A DNA stretch of 64,000 nucleotides from Mycolicibacterium aubagnense (GTDB lineage Bacteria; Actinomycetota; Actinomycetes; Mycobacteriales; Mycobacteriaceae), in assembly GCF_010730955.1 (NCBI RefSeq), contig NZ_AP022577.1:434001-498000 (forward strand), read 5' to 3'. Each line of letters starts with the position of its first letter. Positions within the stretch are counted from its first letter, which is position 1. Made by a program: the position numbers and the translations under genes. The notes beneath the pieces were generated by a model that did not search any database, was not told the origin of the DNA, and saw only the letters and a program-made list of their open reading frames with translations. Below, piece by piece: positions 8,911-18,021 of the stretch.

Positions 8911-10137
8911 GTGAGCAGCGCTGCCCAGTGGAGCCCGACGTCCATGAAGTTCGGGGCGTTCCTCGCTCCGTACCACCCGCTCGATGCTGACCCGGCGCTG
9001 CAGTTGCGCCGCGACATCGACTTGATGACGCACCTGGACCACCTCGGCTTCGAAGAGGCGTGGATGGGGGAGCACCACTCGACCGGTGCCGAGATCGTCC
9101 CGGCCCCCGACATGTTCATCGCCGCTGCGGCAGAGCGCACCGAGCGCATCCGCTTCGGCACCGGCGTGATGTCGCTGCCGTACCACCACCCGCTGATCAC
9201 CGCAGACCGCATCACCCAGCTCGATCTGCAGACCCGCGGCCGGCTCATCGTCGGCACCGGTCCCGGCAAGATCCCGCTCGACGCGCGCATGATGGGGATC
9301 ACAACCACCAACCAGCGCCGTATGCAAGGCGAGGCCCTCGAAGCGGTGCTCGCACTGCTGCGCGGCGAGGTCGTCAACATGGAGACCGACTGGTTCACCC
9401 TGCGTGACGCCCGTGCCCAGCTGCCCACTTACCACCCGGCAGGCATCGAGGTCGCCACCGCATCGACCATCTCGCCCAACGGTTCGGTGCTGGCGGGCAA
9501 GCACGGCCTGTCGCTGCTGTCGCTCGCCGCGAGCTCGCAGGCCGGCTACGAGTCGCTCGACCGCAACTGGACTGTGTACGAACAGGTTTCGGCAGAGAAC
9601 GGGTACGTCGCCGACCGGTCGACGTGGCGTCTGGTCAACCCGATGTTCATCGCCGAGACCCGCGAAGAGGCAGAGCGTGCCGTCAGCCGCCGCATTCACG
9701 CCATCGCCGAGTACGTCAATCGGCAGCAGAACATCAACCCGGAATGGGCGCAGACCCCGGCCGGCATCATCGACTACTGGCGGGGCGAGTCGCTCGGTGA
9801 GTTCGGGCAGGCCATCATCGGCACGCCGGAGGACGCCATCGCCCAGATCGATCGCCTGATCGAGAAGACCGGCGGCTTTGGCACGTTGCTGATCATGCAC
9901 GTGGATCTGGCCGACTGGGAGAACACCAAACGCTGCTACGAGCTGTTCGCCTCCGAGGTCATCCCGCACTTCCGCCGGCGCAACGTGGGCCGTCAGGCCA
10001 GTCTGCAGTTCGCGCAGGACAACTCCGAGCAACTCATCGGCAACCTGGTCGGTGCGATTACCAAGGCCTACACCGATTACTACGGGCAGCCAACCGACGT
10101 GCCCGCCACCCCGGCGCCCGCGGGAGCGCACGCATGA
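8911..10137 (+). CDS. LLM class flavin-dependent oxidoreductase (luciferase-like)
   Basis: 408 aa from a GTG preceded by CAGGAGACCACC; an upstream ATG at 8848 lies inside the operator and lacks a ribosome site. MKFGAFLAPYHPLD and EEAWMGEHHSTG are typical of the bacterial luciferase TIM-barrel family, which uses FMNH2 or F420 to oxygenate or reduce small molecules. The stop overlaps the next ATG (ATGA), so it is co-translated with an alcohol dehydrogenase; together they could monooxygenate and then oxidise a small carbonyl or alicyclic compound. Cofactor cannot be assigned from sequence alone. Confidence 0.88.
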   Translation: MSSAAQWSPTSMKFGAFLAPYHPLDADPALQLRRDIDLMTHLDHLGFEEAWMGEHHSTGAEIVPAPDMFIAAAAERTERIRFGTGVMSLPYHHPLITADRITQLDLQTRGRLIVGTGPGKIPLDARMMGITTTNQRRMQGEALEAVLALLRGEVVNMETDWFTLRDARAQLPTYHPAGIEVATASTISPNGSVLAGKHGLSLLSLAASSQAGYESLDRNWTVYEQVSAENGYVADRSTWRLVNPMFIAETREEAERAVSRRIHAIAEYVNRQQNINPEWAQTPAGIIDYWRGESLGEFGQAIIGTPEDAIAQIDRLIEKTGGFGTLLIMHVDLADWENTKRCYELFASEVIPHFRRRNVGRQASLQFAQDNSEQLIGNLVGAITKAYTDYYGQPTDVPATPAPAGAHA

Positions 10138-11207
10138 AGGCAGCACAGTTCATCGACGGCCAGTTCGCCGTGACCGACATGCCGCAGCTGCCGGCCACCG
10201 GTCCCGGCCAGCTGCGGATCAAGGTGGCCGCGTGCGGCATCTGTGGCAGTGATCTGAGCATGTCCAAGGACCCGTGCCGGTTCGTGTCCGTCGCCGCCGG
10301 CGCGGGCTTCCCGTTCGCCGTATTCGACGCCACCCGTCCGGTCGTGCTTGGCCACGAATGGGCCGGCACCGTCGTCGAAACAGGTTTGGGCGTCCACGAT
10401 TTCGCTGAAGGTGACCGTGTCACCGGGCTGGGCATCACCACCGAACAGAACGGGATGCCGACCATCATCGGTTACTCGAACGACTACCACGGGGCCTTCG
10501 GCGAGTACATCGTCGTCGACGCCTTCTGGGTCCGGCATGTGCCCGACGGCCTCTCGCTCGAGCACGCCGCACTGGCCGAGCCGCTGCACGTCGGCGAGAT
10601 GCACATGCAGCAATCCGGGTTGACGCCCGCGGACACGGCCCTGGTGATCGGATGCGGCTCCATCGGCCTCGGCACCATCCTGGCCGCGAAGGCCGCCGGT
10701 GCGCATCTGGTCGTCGCCTCCGAACCGTCGCCCAAGCGGCGTGAGCTCGCCGCGAAGATGGGCGCCGACATCGTCGTCGACCCCGAGGTTCAGGATCCGA
10801 TCGAGGTCTACAACGAGTTGCTGGGGAGCGGCAAGACCGGCGGTGGTCTCCTGATCGCCTATGAATGCAGCGGTCGCAGCGGCACCCTCAACACGCTGAC
10901 GCACACTCTGCCGTGGGGCTCACGGATTCAGGTGGTGGCGTCGCCGTTCGCCGAGGAGACCATCATTCCGGTGGTGGCGCAGATGCGGCAGATCGCGATC
11001 AACTTCGGGCACGGCCCGTACGAGCAGGCGTACGAGAAGGTGCTGGCCCGACTGGCTGCCGGCGAGATCGACGCCGAGGCGCTGATCACCGGGCGTACCG
11101 GGCTCGACGGCATCGCAGGTGCGTTCACCGCACTACGGAATCCCGATGAGCACGTCAAGATCCTGGTCCTGCCGCAGGAGATCGTGAGTAGCGTTACCGA
11201 CGTGTAG
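10134..11207 (+). CDS. Zinc-dependent alcohol dehydrogenase (MDR family)
   Basis: 357 aa; the ATG overlaps the LLM stop by 4 bp. The catalytic zinc site is visible as CGICGSD and LGHEWAG, and the Rossmann motif as VIGCGSIGLGTI (about residues 172-183). The usual four-Cys structural zinc lobe is not apparent; the segment after LSMSK reads DPCRFVSVAAGAG. The enzyme oxidises an alcohol with NAD(P), presumably a product or substrate of the partner LLM enzyme. Confidence 0.87.
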   Translation: MKAAQFIDGQFAVTDMPQLPATGPGQLRIKVAACGICGSDLSMSKDPCRFVSVAAGAGFPFAVFDATRPVVLGHEWAGTVVETGLGVHDFAEGDRVTGLGITTEQNGMPTIIGYSNDYHGAFGEYIVVDAFWVRHVPDGLSLEHAALAEPLHVGEMHMQQSGLTPADTALVIGCGSIGLGTILAAKAAGAHLVVASEPSPKRRELAAKMGADIVVDPEVQDPIEVYNELLGSGKTGGGLLIAYECSGRSGTLNTLTHTLPWGSRIQVVASPFAEETIIPVVAQMRQIAINFGHGPYEQAYEKVLARLAAGEIDAEALITGRTGLDGIAGAFTALRNPDEHVKILVLPQEIVSSVTDV

Positions 11208-11256
11208 CCGTGTCGATCACGGGACAGGCGGGCCTGGGTGCGGCACAGTTAACTGC

Positions 11257-11643
11257 ATGGCCGGTCAAATGATTCCGAAGCCCAGCGACCTGAAGGCCGC
11301 AGCCCAGTCCGCGGTCGATGCCGCCCAGTCCGCCGTTGAGATGACGCAGGCGGTGGCGAGCGGAGCGCTGCGCATACCACCCGCTTCGGTACAGCTGGCG
11401 GCCCAGGTCCCCGATCTCATCGAGAATCTTGCGGTGGCCACCGAGCGGCTGAACGCGACCATCGACCGCACCGAGCGGTTCATGGCCATGGCCGATCCCA
11501 TGTTCCGGACGCTCGACGCCCTGCTGCCGCAACTCGAGGCGTTGGTGAATACCGGCAACGAGGTGTTCCGGCTGCTCTCGAGCATCCCGGGGGTGTCGAG
11601 GCTGAACCCCTTCAGCGGCGGCGCCAAGCCGCAAGACAAGTGA
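11257..11643 (+). CDS. Conserved hypothetical protein, Ala-rich and amphipathic
   Basis: 128 aa. Nearly all helical in appearance, with Ala/Gln-rich heptad-like repeats (DLKAAAQSAVDAAQSAVEM) and a second amphipathic stretch (about residues 50-110) ending in a basic, Gly/Pro tail. No signal peptide or full membrane span. It resembles small mycobacterial proteins of unknown function. It stands alone, 49 bp after the alcohol dehydrogenase, and ends in a very strong hairpin. Confidence 0.7.
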   Translation: MAGQMIPKPSDLKAAAQSAVDAAQSAVEMTQAVASGALRIPPASVQLAAQVPDLIENLAVATERLNATIDRTERFMAMADPMFRTLDALLPQLEALVNTGNEVFRLLSSIPGVSRLNPFSGGAKPQDK

Positions 11644-11653
11644 CGCAAGACAA

Positions 11654-11706
11654 GTGATTTGTGCACGATTTTCCGCGCTGCCCGCGGAAAATCGTGCACA
11701 AATCAC
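11654..11706. terminator. Bidirectional stem-loop, 24-bp perfect arms
   Basis: Arms at 11654-11677 and 11683-11706 are exact reverse complements around the 5-nt loop CTGCC. The element sits between convergent genes and its right arm contains the last codon and stop of the TetR gene at 11703-11705, so it can stop transcription from both sides. Confidence 0.75.
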
Positions 11707-12332
11707 GGGAGGGCAGCGAACCGCAGCGCCAATCCGTCGATAAAGGAAGTCAGCGCGAGTTCGAAACCTGCTGCGTCGATCTGGTCGGCCTTGCCGCGCA
11801 GCAGGTGCGCCTGGCCCATGTGCGGGTAGCGGTCGCGGTAGACCTGAACGTCGTCGGTGAATCCTCGGGAGAACGAGCCGACGGTTGAACCCAGCACCAG
11901 CGACCGGGTGGCGGCACCGATCAGAGTCGCTTCACGCGGTGGCCAGCCGGCGCCGACCAAGCCGCCGTGCACCGCGTCGGCGATCCGCAGGCTCACGTCG
12001 CGACGCCCGGGCCCGGTCGCGAGATAGGGCACGAGATTCGGGTGGGCCGCGAGCGCTGCGCGGTGGGAGCGCGCCCATGCCGCCAGCGCGTCCTGCCAGT
12101 CGTCGCCGTGGTCGAAGCCCGACGTATCGATTTCTCCCGCGACTCGACTTGCGACGGCGTCGAGCACGTCGTCCTTGGTGGGGTAGTGCTTGTAGAGCGA
12201 CGACGCCTGCACGCCGAGCTCGGCAGCCAGCTTGCGCATCGACAACTCTGCGAGGCCGTCGCGGTCGATCAGCTCCAGCGCGGTGTCACGGATCAGTTCG
12301 CGGTTGAGCAGTGGTACCCGGGGCCTGCCCAT
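11703..12332 (-). CDS. TetR family transcriptional regulator
   Basis: 209 aa from the ATG at 12332 with AAGGGAGA upstream; the longer frame to 12392 would run through the operator. The HTH is KLAAELGVQASSLYKHYPTK (about residues 32-51). Divergent from the acyl-CoA dehydrogenase gene across an 86-bp spacer holding an inverted repeat, so it most likely represses that gene and itself. The C-terminal ligand domain fits a mycobacterial fatty-acid or lipid regulator, but the ligand is unknown. Confidence 0.87.
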   Translation of the reverse strand: MGRPRVPLLNRELIRDTALELIDRDGLAELSMRKLAAELGVQASSLYKHYPTKDDVLDAVASRVAGEIDTSGFDHGDDWQDALAAWARSHRAALAAHPNLVPYLATGPGRRDVSLRIADAVHGGLVGAGWPPREATLIGAATRSLVLGSTVGSFSRGFTDDVQVYRDRYPHMGQAHLLRGKADQIDAAGFELALTSFIDGLALRFAALP

Positions 12333-12360
12333 CTGCGTCTCCCTTGAATTAGCGAACGTC

Positions 12361-12390
12361 GTTAGCTTATTGTGACGGCAACAAGCTAAC
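12361..12390. promoter_or_regulatory. Inverted repeat in TetR / acyl-CoA dehydrogenase spacer
   Basis: GTTAGCTTATTG (12361-12372) faces CAACAAGCTAAC (12379-12390): 11 of 12 positions pair, 6-nt centre. A related half site TTAGCGAACG lies just to the left (from about 12350). It covers the likely promoters of both divergent genes. Confidence 0.6.
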
Positions 12391-12418
12391 ACTGTTCACC
12401 ACTTTTGAGGAGATTTCT

Positions 12419-13576
12419 GTGAAACGCGAGGTCTACACCGAGGAGCACGAGGATTACCGGAAGATGATCCGGTCGTTCGTCGAGGCTGAGGTCAGCCCGG
12501 TTTACGACGAGTGGTTCGAGAAGGGCCTGGTGCCGCGCGACTTCTACTACAAGCTCGGTGAACTCGGCATCTTCGGCGCCGAGATCCCGACCGAATATGG
12601 CGGCGAGGGCCTGACCTCGTACAAGTTCCAGGCCATCCTCACCGAAGAACTGGCTCGCGCGGCGGTCTCCTTCGGTGGTTCCAGCGTGCACGTCGGCCTG
12701 TGTCTGCCCTACATCCGCGACATCGGCAACGAAGAGCAGAAGAAGCGCTGGTTCCCCGGCATGCTCAGCGGCGAGATCATGTTCGCCATCGCCATGACCG
12801 AGCCTGGCACCGGGTCCGACCTGGCCGGAATGCGCACCACCGCAAAGCTTTCCGAGGACGGTACCCATTACGTTCTGAACGGCTCCAAGACCTTCATCAC
12901 CGGTGGCGTGCACGCTGATCGCGTGATCGTCTGCGCCCGCACCTCGGCCCCCAAGGAAGACGACCGCCGCTTCGGCATCTCGCTGCTGGTGGTCGATACC
13001 AAGCTCGAGGGCTACTCGGTGGGCCGCAAACTCGACAAGCTGGGCCTGCGCTGCTCGGACACCGCCGAGCTGAACTTCACCGACGTCAAGGTCCCGGTCG
13101 AGGACATCCTCGGTGTGGCCGACCAGGGCTTCAACTACCTCGGCCAGAACCTGCCCCGTGAGCGGCTCGGCATCGCGGTCAGCGCCTACGCCCAGGCCAA
13201 GGCTGCCGTCCGGTTCGCCGTGCAGTACACCAAGGACCGCACCGTGTTCGGCAAGCCGGTCGCCTCGTTCCAGAACACCAAGTTCGAGCTCGCTGCGTGC
13301 CAGGCCGATGTCGACGCGATGGAAGCCGTCGTCGACCGCGCCATGGACGCCCACGACCTCGACGAGCTGTCCGCAGCCGATGCTGCCAAGGCGAAGCTGT
13401 TCTGCACCGATGCGGCGGCCCGCGTCATCGACCGCTGCCTGCAACTGCACGGCGGCTACGGCTACATCAACGAGTACCCCATCGCCCGGCTGTACGCCGA
13501 CAACCGTGTCGGCCGTATCTACGGCGGTACCAGCGAGGTCATGAAGATGATCATTGCCAAGGACATGGGTCTCTAG
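12419..13576 (+). CDS. Acyl-CoA dehydrogenase (FadE family)
   Basis: 385 aa, standard length, GTG start with GAGGAGA upstream. FAD-site motifs FAIAMTEPGTGSDL and the C-terminal RIYGGTSEVMKMII are present. The position that is Glu in medium-chain enzymes is Gly here (YGGT), whereas LPRERLG carries the Glu used by long-chain and isovaleryl types; the active base is therefore probably there. It removes hydrogens at C2-C3 of an acyl-CoA and passes electrons to ETF. Divergent TetR control is likely. Confidence 0.92.
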   Translation: MKREVYTEEHEDYRKMIRSFVEAEVSPVYDEWFEKGLVPRDFYYKLGELGIFGAEIPTEYGGEGLTSYKFQAILTEELARAAVSFGGSSVHVGLCLPYIRDIGNEEQKKRWFPGMLSGEIMFAIAMTEPGTGSDLAGMRTTAKLSEDGTHYVLNGSKTFITGGVHADRVIVCARTSAPKEDDRRFGISLLVVDTKLEGYSVGRKLDKLGLRCSDTAELNFTDVKVPVEDILGVADQGFNYLGQNLPRERLGIAVSAYAQAKAAVRFAVQYTKDRTVFGKPVASFQNTKFELAACQADVDAMEAVVDRAMDAHDLDELSAADAAKAKLFCTDAAARVIDRCLQLHGGYGYINEYPIARLYADNRVGRIYGGTSEVMKMIIAKDMGL

Positions 13577-13685
13577 AAATCCTGCTGTCGCGGTGTGCGA
13601 AGGCGCCCGTCGGAGTAACTTCACTCATGGGCGCCTTCCGCATTTTCGGGCTCGGGCAAGGCGCCGAATCGAGGGAACGACGCAA

Positions 13686-14036
13686 GTGGCAGGCCCGCGA
13701 CACCACGTGCACGTGTGTGACCATCCGCTCACGCGGGGGCAGGCACGTCGACTCAGTCGGCGCTTCGCCGTCGCCGGAGTGCAGATCGAGCCCGCACGCT
13801 TGCAGGAGATCGCGGCGGGCGCGGCCACTGTCGGTGACGAACACATCGATGTTTCGTTCGCCATGGTCGCCGTCGGCTACGTAGAGGAATGCCGCACCGC
13901 AAACTTGACGCGCATTCGCCGCCGGATGGGCCGCTGGCTCCTGGTAGGTGCGATGATCGTCTTGAGTCTGTGTCTGCTCATCAGTTTGGCCATGGCCATG
14001 TTGACGCTGATGCAGCCGACATTCACCGGGGGATGA
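13686..14036 (+). CDS. Small membrane protein of unknown function
   Basis: 116 aa from a GTG with GAGGGA 10 bp upstream. The N-terminal 80 residues are soluble (HHVHVCDHPLTRGQARRLSRR; a His/Cys cluster at the start), then a basic stretch RIRRRMGRW and one C-terminal membrane helix (about residues 83-108). Topology would place the soluble part in the cytoplasm. Not recognised. Downstream membrane gene 14089-14562 is probably in the same transcript. Confidence 0.6.
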   Translation: MAGPRHHVHVCDHPLTRGQARRLSRRFAVAGVQIEPARLQEIAAGAATVGDEHIDVSFAMVAVGYVEECRTANLTRIRRRMGRWLLVGAMIVLSLCLLISLAMAMLTLMQPTFTGG

Positions 14037-14088
14037 GTTACACCGTCGGCCAGAGTCAACGGCGGCAGCAGGTTCGGAGGAGTCGAGC

Positions 14089-14562
14089 ATCGAGAACGTA
14101 CTGACGCGCTGGGCGATCGGGGTCATTGCCTTCGCGATGATCGTGGTCGCGGTCATGCTGCCCTGGTACACCGCGCACAACGACCATGGCCATGGCTCGA
14201 TGAGTGGCTGGGGAATCTGGGACATCAGCGGGAACCTCGGTGCCGAATTGCGGCCGCTGCCTTTCGCAGTGCTGATCGTGCTCGCAGCCGGCACCATGAT
14301 CGTCGCCGCGGTACGGGCCATGTTCGGCACCGCGCTGGTCGCGGCCATCGCCTGTTTCGTGGTCGGTCTGCTGCCATTGATGACGGGTGGGGCCGTCGAC
14401 CGGCGGCTGGCCGGAAGTGATTCTGTTGCAGTGGTTCTCGGTCAGGCGGTGACACCGATGATCGTGATCGGGTTCGTGGCCTGCGTGGTGTGCTGGATCG
14501 GCTACGCACGGTGCGTCCTGCGTGCGGCTCCGAAAGCCGAAGTCGAGGTCCAGCCGGTCTGA
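14089..14562 (+). CDS. Four-helix membrane protein, probable non-canonical (ATC) start
   Basis: A textbook GGAGGAG (14076-14082) sits 6 nt before an ATC at 14089, and translation from there gives an N-terminal helix (TRWAIGVIAFAMIVVAVML). The first standard start, ATG 14137, lies inside that helix. No ATG, GTG or TTG occurs in frame between the previous gene and 14137. Three further hydrophobic helices follow; a His-rich loop (HNDHGHG) joins helices 1 and 2. 157 aa if ATC is used. Unknown function. Confidence 0.6.
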   Translation: MENVLTRWAIGVIAFAMIVVAVMLPWYTAHNDHGHGSMSGWGIWDISGNLGAELRPLPFAVLIVLAAGTMIVAAVRAMFGTALVAAIACFVVGLLPLMTGGAVDRRLAGSDSVAVVLGQAVTPMIVIGFVACVVCWIGYARCVLRAAPKAEVEVQPV

Positions 14563-14625
14563 CCGGGATTCCACTGATCGGACTTTCGGGCTGTCCGGGG
14601 CCACGCTCTGCGATTTACTTCGGAC

Positions 14626-15483
14626 ATGGGCGCACAGCAACTGTTCGGTGGTGGGATCGCGGTGATCACGGGTGCCGGTTCGGGGATCGGGGCCGGGCTG
14701 GCTCGGCATGCGGCCAAACTCGGTATGACGACGGTGCTGGCCGACGTCGATGCCGAGGCGATCGTTGCCCTGCGGGACGAGCTGACGGCGGCCGGCGCAA
14801 CGGCTGTCGACGCGGTGTGCGACGTGCGTGATGCCGAGGCCGTGCAGGCGCTGGCAGACCGGGTGAGCAGTGAAATCGGGCCGGTACGTCTGCTGGTCAA
14901 CAATGCCGGCGTCGAGCAGTTCGGCTACCTGTGGGATACCCCGGTCGCCAACTGGGAGCGGGTCATGGACATCAACGTCAGTGGCGTCTTCCATGGCGTC
15001 CGGGCCTTCCTGCCCGGCATGCTGGCGTCGGAGGAGCCGGCGTGGGTGTGGAACATGTCGTCTGTCGGTGGCGTGTCGACGGTGCAGTTGCAGGCGCCGT
15101 ACATCGTGAGCAAGCACGCGGTGCTGGCGCTGACCGAATGTCTGCGTGTCGAGGTTGAGTTGGCCGGCCACGACGGCCGCATCTGTGTGCAGGCGGTGTT
15201 GCCCGGTCCCGTGCAGTCGAACATCTTCACTGCTGCGGGCGGAGTCGACATCGGCAGTGGTGATGCGGCCGACGCGTCGGAGTCGGAGCGCACCGCCATG
15301 CACCAGATCACCGCCATGGACCCGCTCGCCGCCGCGGAGGTGATCTTCGCCGAGTCGGCCGCCGGTGGCTTCTACCTGACCACCCACCCCGAGGCCGTTG
15401 CCGCGGCCATGACCGAGCGCGCCCGGGTCCTGCGCGAGCAGGCGACCCCCAAGTTACGAAACCGCCGGTTCGCCACCCAGTGA
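14626..15483 (+). CDS. Short-chain dehydrogenase/reductase (SDR)
   Basis: 285 aa. Classical SDR motifs: cofactor loop TGAGSGIG (residues 15-22), LLVNNAGV, and the catalytic Y-x-x-x-K in YIVSKHAV with the preceding MSS serine. Uses NAD(P)(H) on an alcohol or ketone. Its last 30 bp overlap the 3' end of the convergent TetR gene. Substrate unknown. Confidence 0.9.
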   Translation: MGAQQLFGGGIAVITGAGSGIGAGLARHAAKLGMTTVLADVDAEAIVALRDELTAAGATAVDAVCDVRDAEAVQALADRVSSEIGPVRLLVNNAGVEQFGYLWDTPVANWERVMDINVSGVFHGVRAFLPGMLASEEPAWVWNMSSVGGVSTVQLQAPYIVSKHAVLALTECLRVEVELAGHDGRICVQAVLPGPVQSNIFTAAGGVDIGSGDAADASESERTAMHQITAMDPLAAAEVIFAESAAGGFYLTTHPEAVAAAMTERARVLREQATPKLRNRRFATQ

Positions 15484-16122
15484 TGTGTGTACGAGGGAGG
15501 CGAGCAGCGCGGCCAGCCCGTACTCGAACACCGCGTCGTAATCGGTGGGCGAGCGCAACGCATCGACCAGTCGATGATCCGGCCAGTCGTCACCCCACAG
15601 CGACGCATCCTCTTCGTCGTGCTCACCGCTGCGAATCGCCGAAAACTGCATCAGCGCAGACGAAATCACGTGCACCTCGATGGACCGCAAAGCCAGTGCC
15701 GCCTGGTTGCCGGTGATCCCGAGTGCGGCCAGTTCGGCGGCGAGGGTCTGCTGCACCGGCTGGAACAGTGCCGGCGTCCGGTCCCGTTCGTGCGCGATCG
15801 CCATGAGGTGCTGACGCTCGATGAGTGCGGTGCGCTGTGCGCGGGCCAGTGCGGCGATGCGGTCCGCCGGAGTGTTGCCGCTGGCGGGCAGGCTGGCCAT
15901 CACCTCGATCAACCGGTCGATCAGATGGTCGAAGAGTTTGTCCCGGCCTCCGACATGCCAGTAGATGGACGTGACGGCGACGCCGAGGTGCTCGGACAGA
16001 CCGCGCATGGAGAATCCCGCGACGCCGTCGCGCTCCAGCAAGGCTGCCGCGGTATCCAGGATCATTTGAGCATCAACAGTTTTCGGTGAGCCGCCGAGAC
16101 CACGCTGGTTCAGTTCAACCAT
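15454..16122 (-). CDS. TetR family transcriptional regulator
   Basis: 222 aa from the ATG at 16122, 5 nt after AGGAGG; a GTG at 16128 is too close to that site. HTH: HLGVAVTSIYWHVGGRDKL. Divergent from the amidohydrolase gene, with a perfect 17-bp palindrome between them. The 3' end overlaps the SDR gene tail to tail by 30 bp. Confidence 0.87.
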   Translation of the reverse strand: MVELNQRGLGGSPKTVDAQMILDTAAALLERDGVAGFSMRGLSEHLGVAVTSIYWHVGGRDKLFDHLIDRLIEVMASLPASGNTPADRIAALARAQRTALIERQHLMAIAHERDRTPALFQPVQQTLAAELAALGITGNQAALALRSIEVHVISSALMQFSAIRSGEHDEEDASLWGDDWPDHRLVDALRSPTDYDAVFEYGLAALLASLVHTSLGGEPAVS

Positions 16123-16200
16123 GAGCACCTCCTTTCGCTTTCGCCGATCACCCTAACCGCACCCGTGCGGATTCAGCCGGAAGAACCCCGTCCCGTCCGT

Positions 16201-16217
16201 CTGTAACGGTGTTACAG
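16201..16217. promoter_or_regulatory. Palindrome CTGTAAC-GGT-GTTACAG, probable TetR operator
   Basis: Perfect 7-bp arms, 3-nt centre, midway in the 138-bp spacer between the TetR gene (15454-16122) and the amidohydrolase gene (16261). Position and form fit an operator used in both directions. Confidence 0.68.
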
Positions 16218-16260
16218 TACTGCCACTGACGGACGTCGCGCTGGCAATGAGGGAGTAGAT

Positions 16261-18021
16261 GTGTTCGATCTGGTGATCACCGGCGGCACTGTCGTCGACG
16301 GGACCGGTGCCGGCCGGTTCACCGCCGACGTCGCGGTCAAGGACGGCAAGATCGTCGAAGTTCACCGGCGTGGTCCGAATGACCCTGTGCTGTCCGGTGA
16401 TTCGGCAGAGACCATCGACGCCGGAGGGAAGATCGTCGCTCCTGGCTTCGTTGATATCCACACGCACTACGACGGCCAGGTCAGCTGGGACAGTGTGCTG
16501 GAACCGTCGAGCAACCACGGGGTGACGACGGTCGTCGCGGGCAATTGTGGCGTCGGCTTCGCGCCGGTGCGGCCGGGCCAGGAGGAATGGCTCATCGCGC
16601 TCATGGAAGGCGTGGAGGACATCCCCGGCACCGCCCTGACCGAGGGCATCACCTGGGGCTGGGAGACTTTCGGCGAATACCTCGACGTCGTCGGCAAGCG
16701 CGAGCTGGCCGTGGACATGGGCACCCAGATCGCCCACGGCGCGGTCCGCGCGTACGCGATGGGCGAGCGCGGCGCCCGCAACGAACCCGCCACGCCCGAC
16801 GACATCAAAGCCATGGCGGCACTGGTCCAGGAGGCGATAGAGGCTGGGGCCCTGGGCTTTTCGTCGTCACGTACCGTGGCGCACCGGGCCATGGACGGCG
16901 AACCGGTGCCCGGCACCTTTGCCGCCGAGGACGAGTTGTTCGCCCTCGGCCGGGCCGCCGCAGCCGGTGGGGCGGCGGTCTTCGAGTTGGCTCCGCAGGG
17001 TGCCGCGGGCGAGGACATCATCGCGCCGCGCAAAGAACTCGACTGGATGCGACGGCTCGGCGAGGAGATCGACTGCGCGCTGAGCTTCGCGCTGATCCAG
17101 GTGGACGCAGACCCGAACCTCTGGCGCGAACAACTCGACCTCTCCGCTGCGGCGCACCAGGCCGGCAGCCGGTTGTTCCCGCAAGTGGCGGCCCGGCCGT
17201 TCGGCATGCTGCTGGGCTTCCCCGGCCACCACGCGTTCACCCACCGGCCGACCTACCGTCGACTGGCCGCCGAATGCACGCGCGACGAACTCGCGGAGAA
17301 GCTTGCCGAACCCGCGGTGCGAGCCGCGATCCTGGCGGAGGACGACCTGCCGATCGACCCGACCAAGCTGTTCGACGGCATGTTCATGCTGGCGCAGAAT
17401 GCGGCAAATCGCCTGTACCACATCGGCGAACCGCCCGACTATGAGCCGACGGTCGAACGCACCGTGGCGGCGATCGCCGAGCGGCGCGGTGTGGATCCGC
17501 TGGCTGCGATGTACGACCTGATGCTCGAGGCTGATGCCGGCGCGATGCTCATGTACCCGATGTTCAACTACTCGGACGGCAACCATGACGCCATCCGCGA
17601 GATGCTCACCCACCCGGCGGGTGTGCTCGGACTGTCTGACGGCGGTGCGCACTGCAGCATGATCTGCGACGCCTCCTACCCGACGTTCCTGCTCACCCAC
17701 TGGGCCCGGGACCGGCACCGCGGCGAGAAGCTGCCGCTCGAGTACGTCATCCGGAAGCAATCACACGACACTGCCCAGCTTTACGGCATGTCCGACCGCG
17801 GCGTGATCAGTGTGGGCAAGAAGGCAGACCTCAACGTCATCGATCTGGACGCGCTGACCCTACATGCACCGAAGATGGTCCATGACCTGCCGGCGGGCGG
17901 AAAACGCTTGGTGCAGGGCGCAAGTGGATACGATGCGACCATCGTCAGCGGCACCGTCACCCGTCGGCACGGCGTTGACACCGGCGCCCGTCCCGGCCGT
18001 CTGGTCCGCGGCATCCGGTAG
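16261..18021 (+). CDS. N-acyl-D-amino-acid deacylase family amidohydrolase
   Basis: 586 aa from a GTG. The N-terminal small barrel (FDLVITGGTVVDGTG) leads into the metal site APGFVDIHTHYDGQ (HxH about residue 68); NHGVTTVVAGNCGVGFAP is diagnostic of the D-aminoacylase branch, and GLSDGGAHC supplies the late metal Asp. These zinc enzymes hydrolyse N-acyl-D-amino acids or related cyclic amides. Likely regulated by the divergent TetR protein through the palindrome at 16201. Confidence 0.87.
   Translation: MFDLVITGGTVVDGTGAGRFTADVAVKDGKIVEVHRRGPNDPVLSGDSAETIDAGGKIVAPGFVDIHTHYDGQVSWDSVLEPSSNHGVTTVVAGNCGVGFAPVRPGQEEWLIALMEGVEDIPGTALTEGITWGWETFGEYLDVVGKRELAVDMGTQIAHGAVRAYAMGERGARNEPATPDDIKAMAALVQEAIEAGALGFSSSRTVAHRAMDGEPVPGTFAAEDELFALGRAAAAGGAAVFELAPQGAAGEDIIAPRKELDWMRRLGEEIDCALSFALIQVDADPNLWREQLDLSAAAHQAGSRLFPQVAARPFGMLLGFPGHHAFTHRPTYRRLAAECTRDELAEKLAEPAVRAAILAEDDLPIDPTKLFDGMFMLAQNAANRLYHIGEPPDYEPTVERTVAAIAERRGVDPLAAMYDLMLEADAGAMLMYPMFNYSDGNHDAIREMLTHPAGVLGLSDGGAHCSMICDASYPTFLLTHWARDRHRGEKLPLEYVIRKQSHDTAQLYGMSDRGVISVGKKADLNVIDLDALTLHAPKMVHDLPAGGKRLVQGASGYDATIVSGTVTRRHGVDTGARPGRLVRGIR

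Noticed and set aside
12386..13624. 412-residue reverse frame opposite the acyl-CoA dehydrogenase gene
   Set aside because: Val/Gly/Asp/His-rich mirror of a GC-rich gene, no family motif, no ribosome site.
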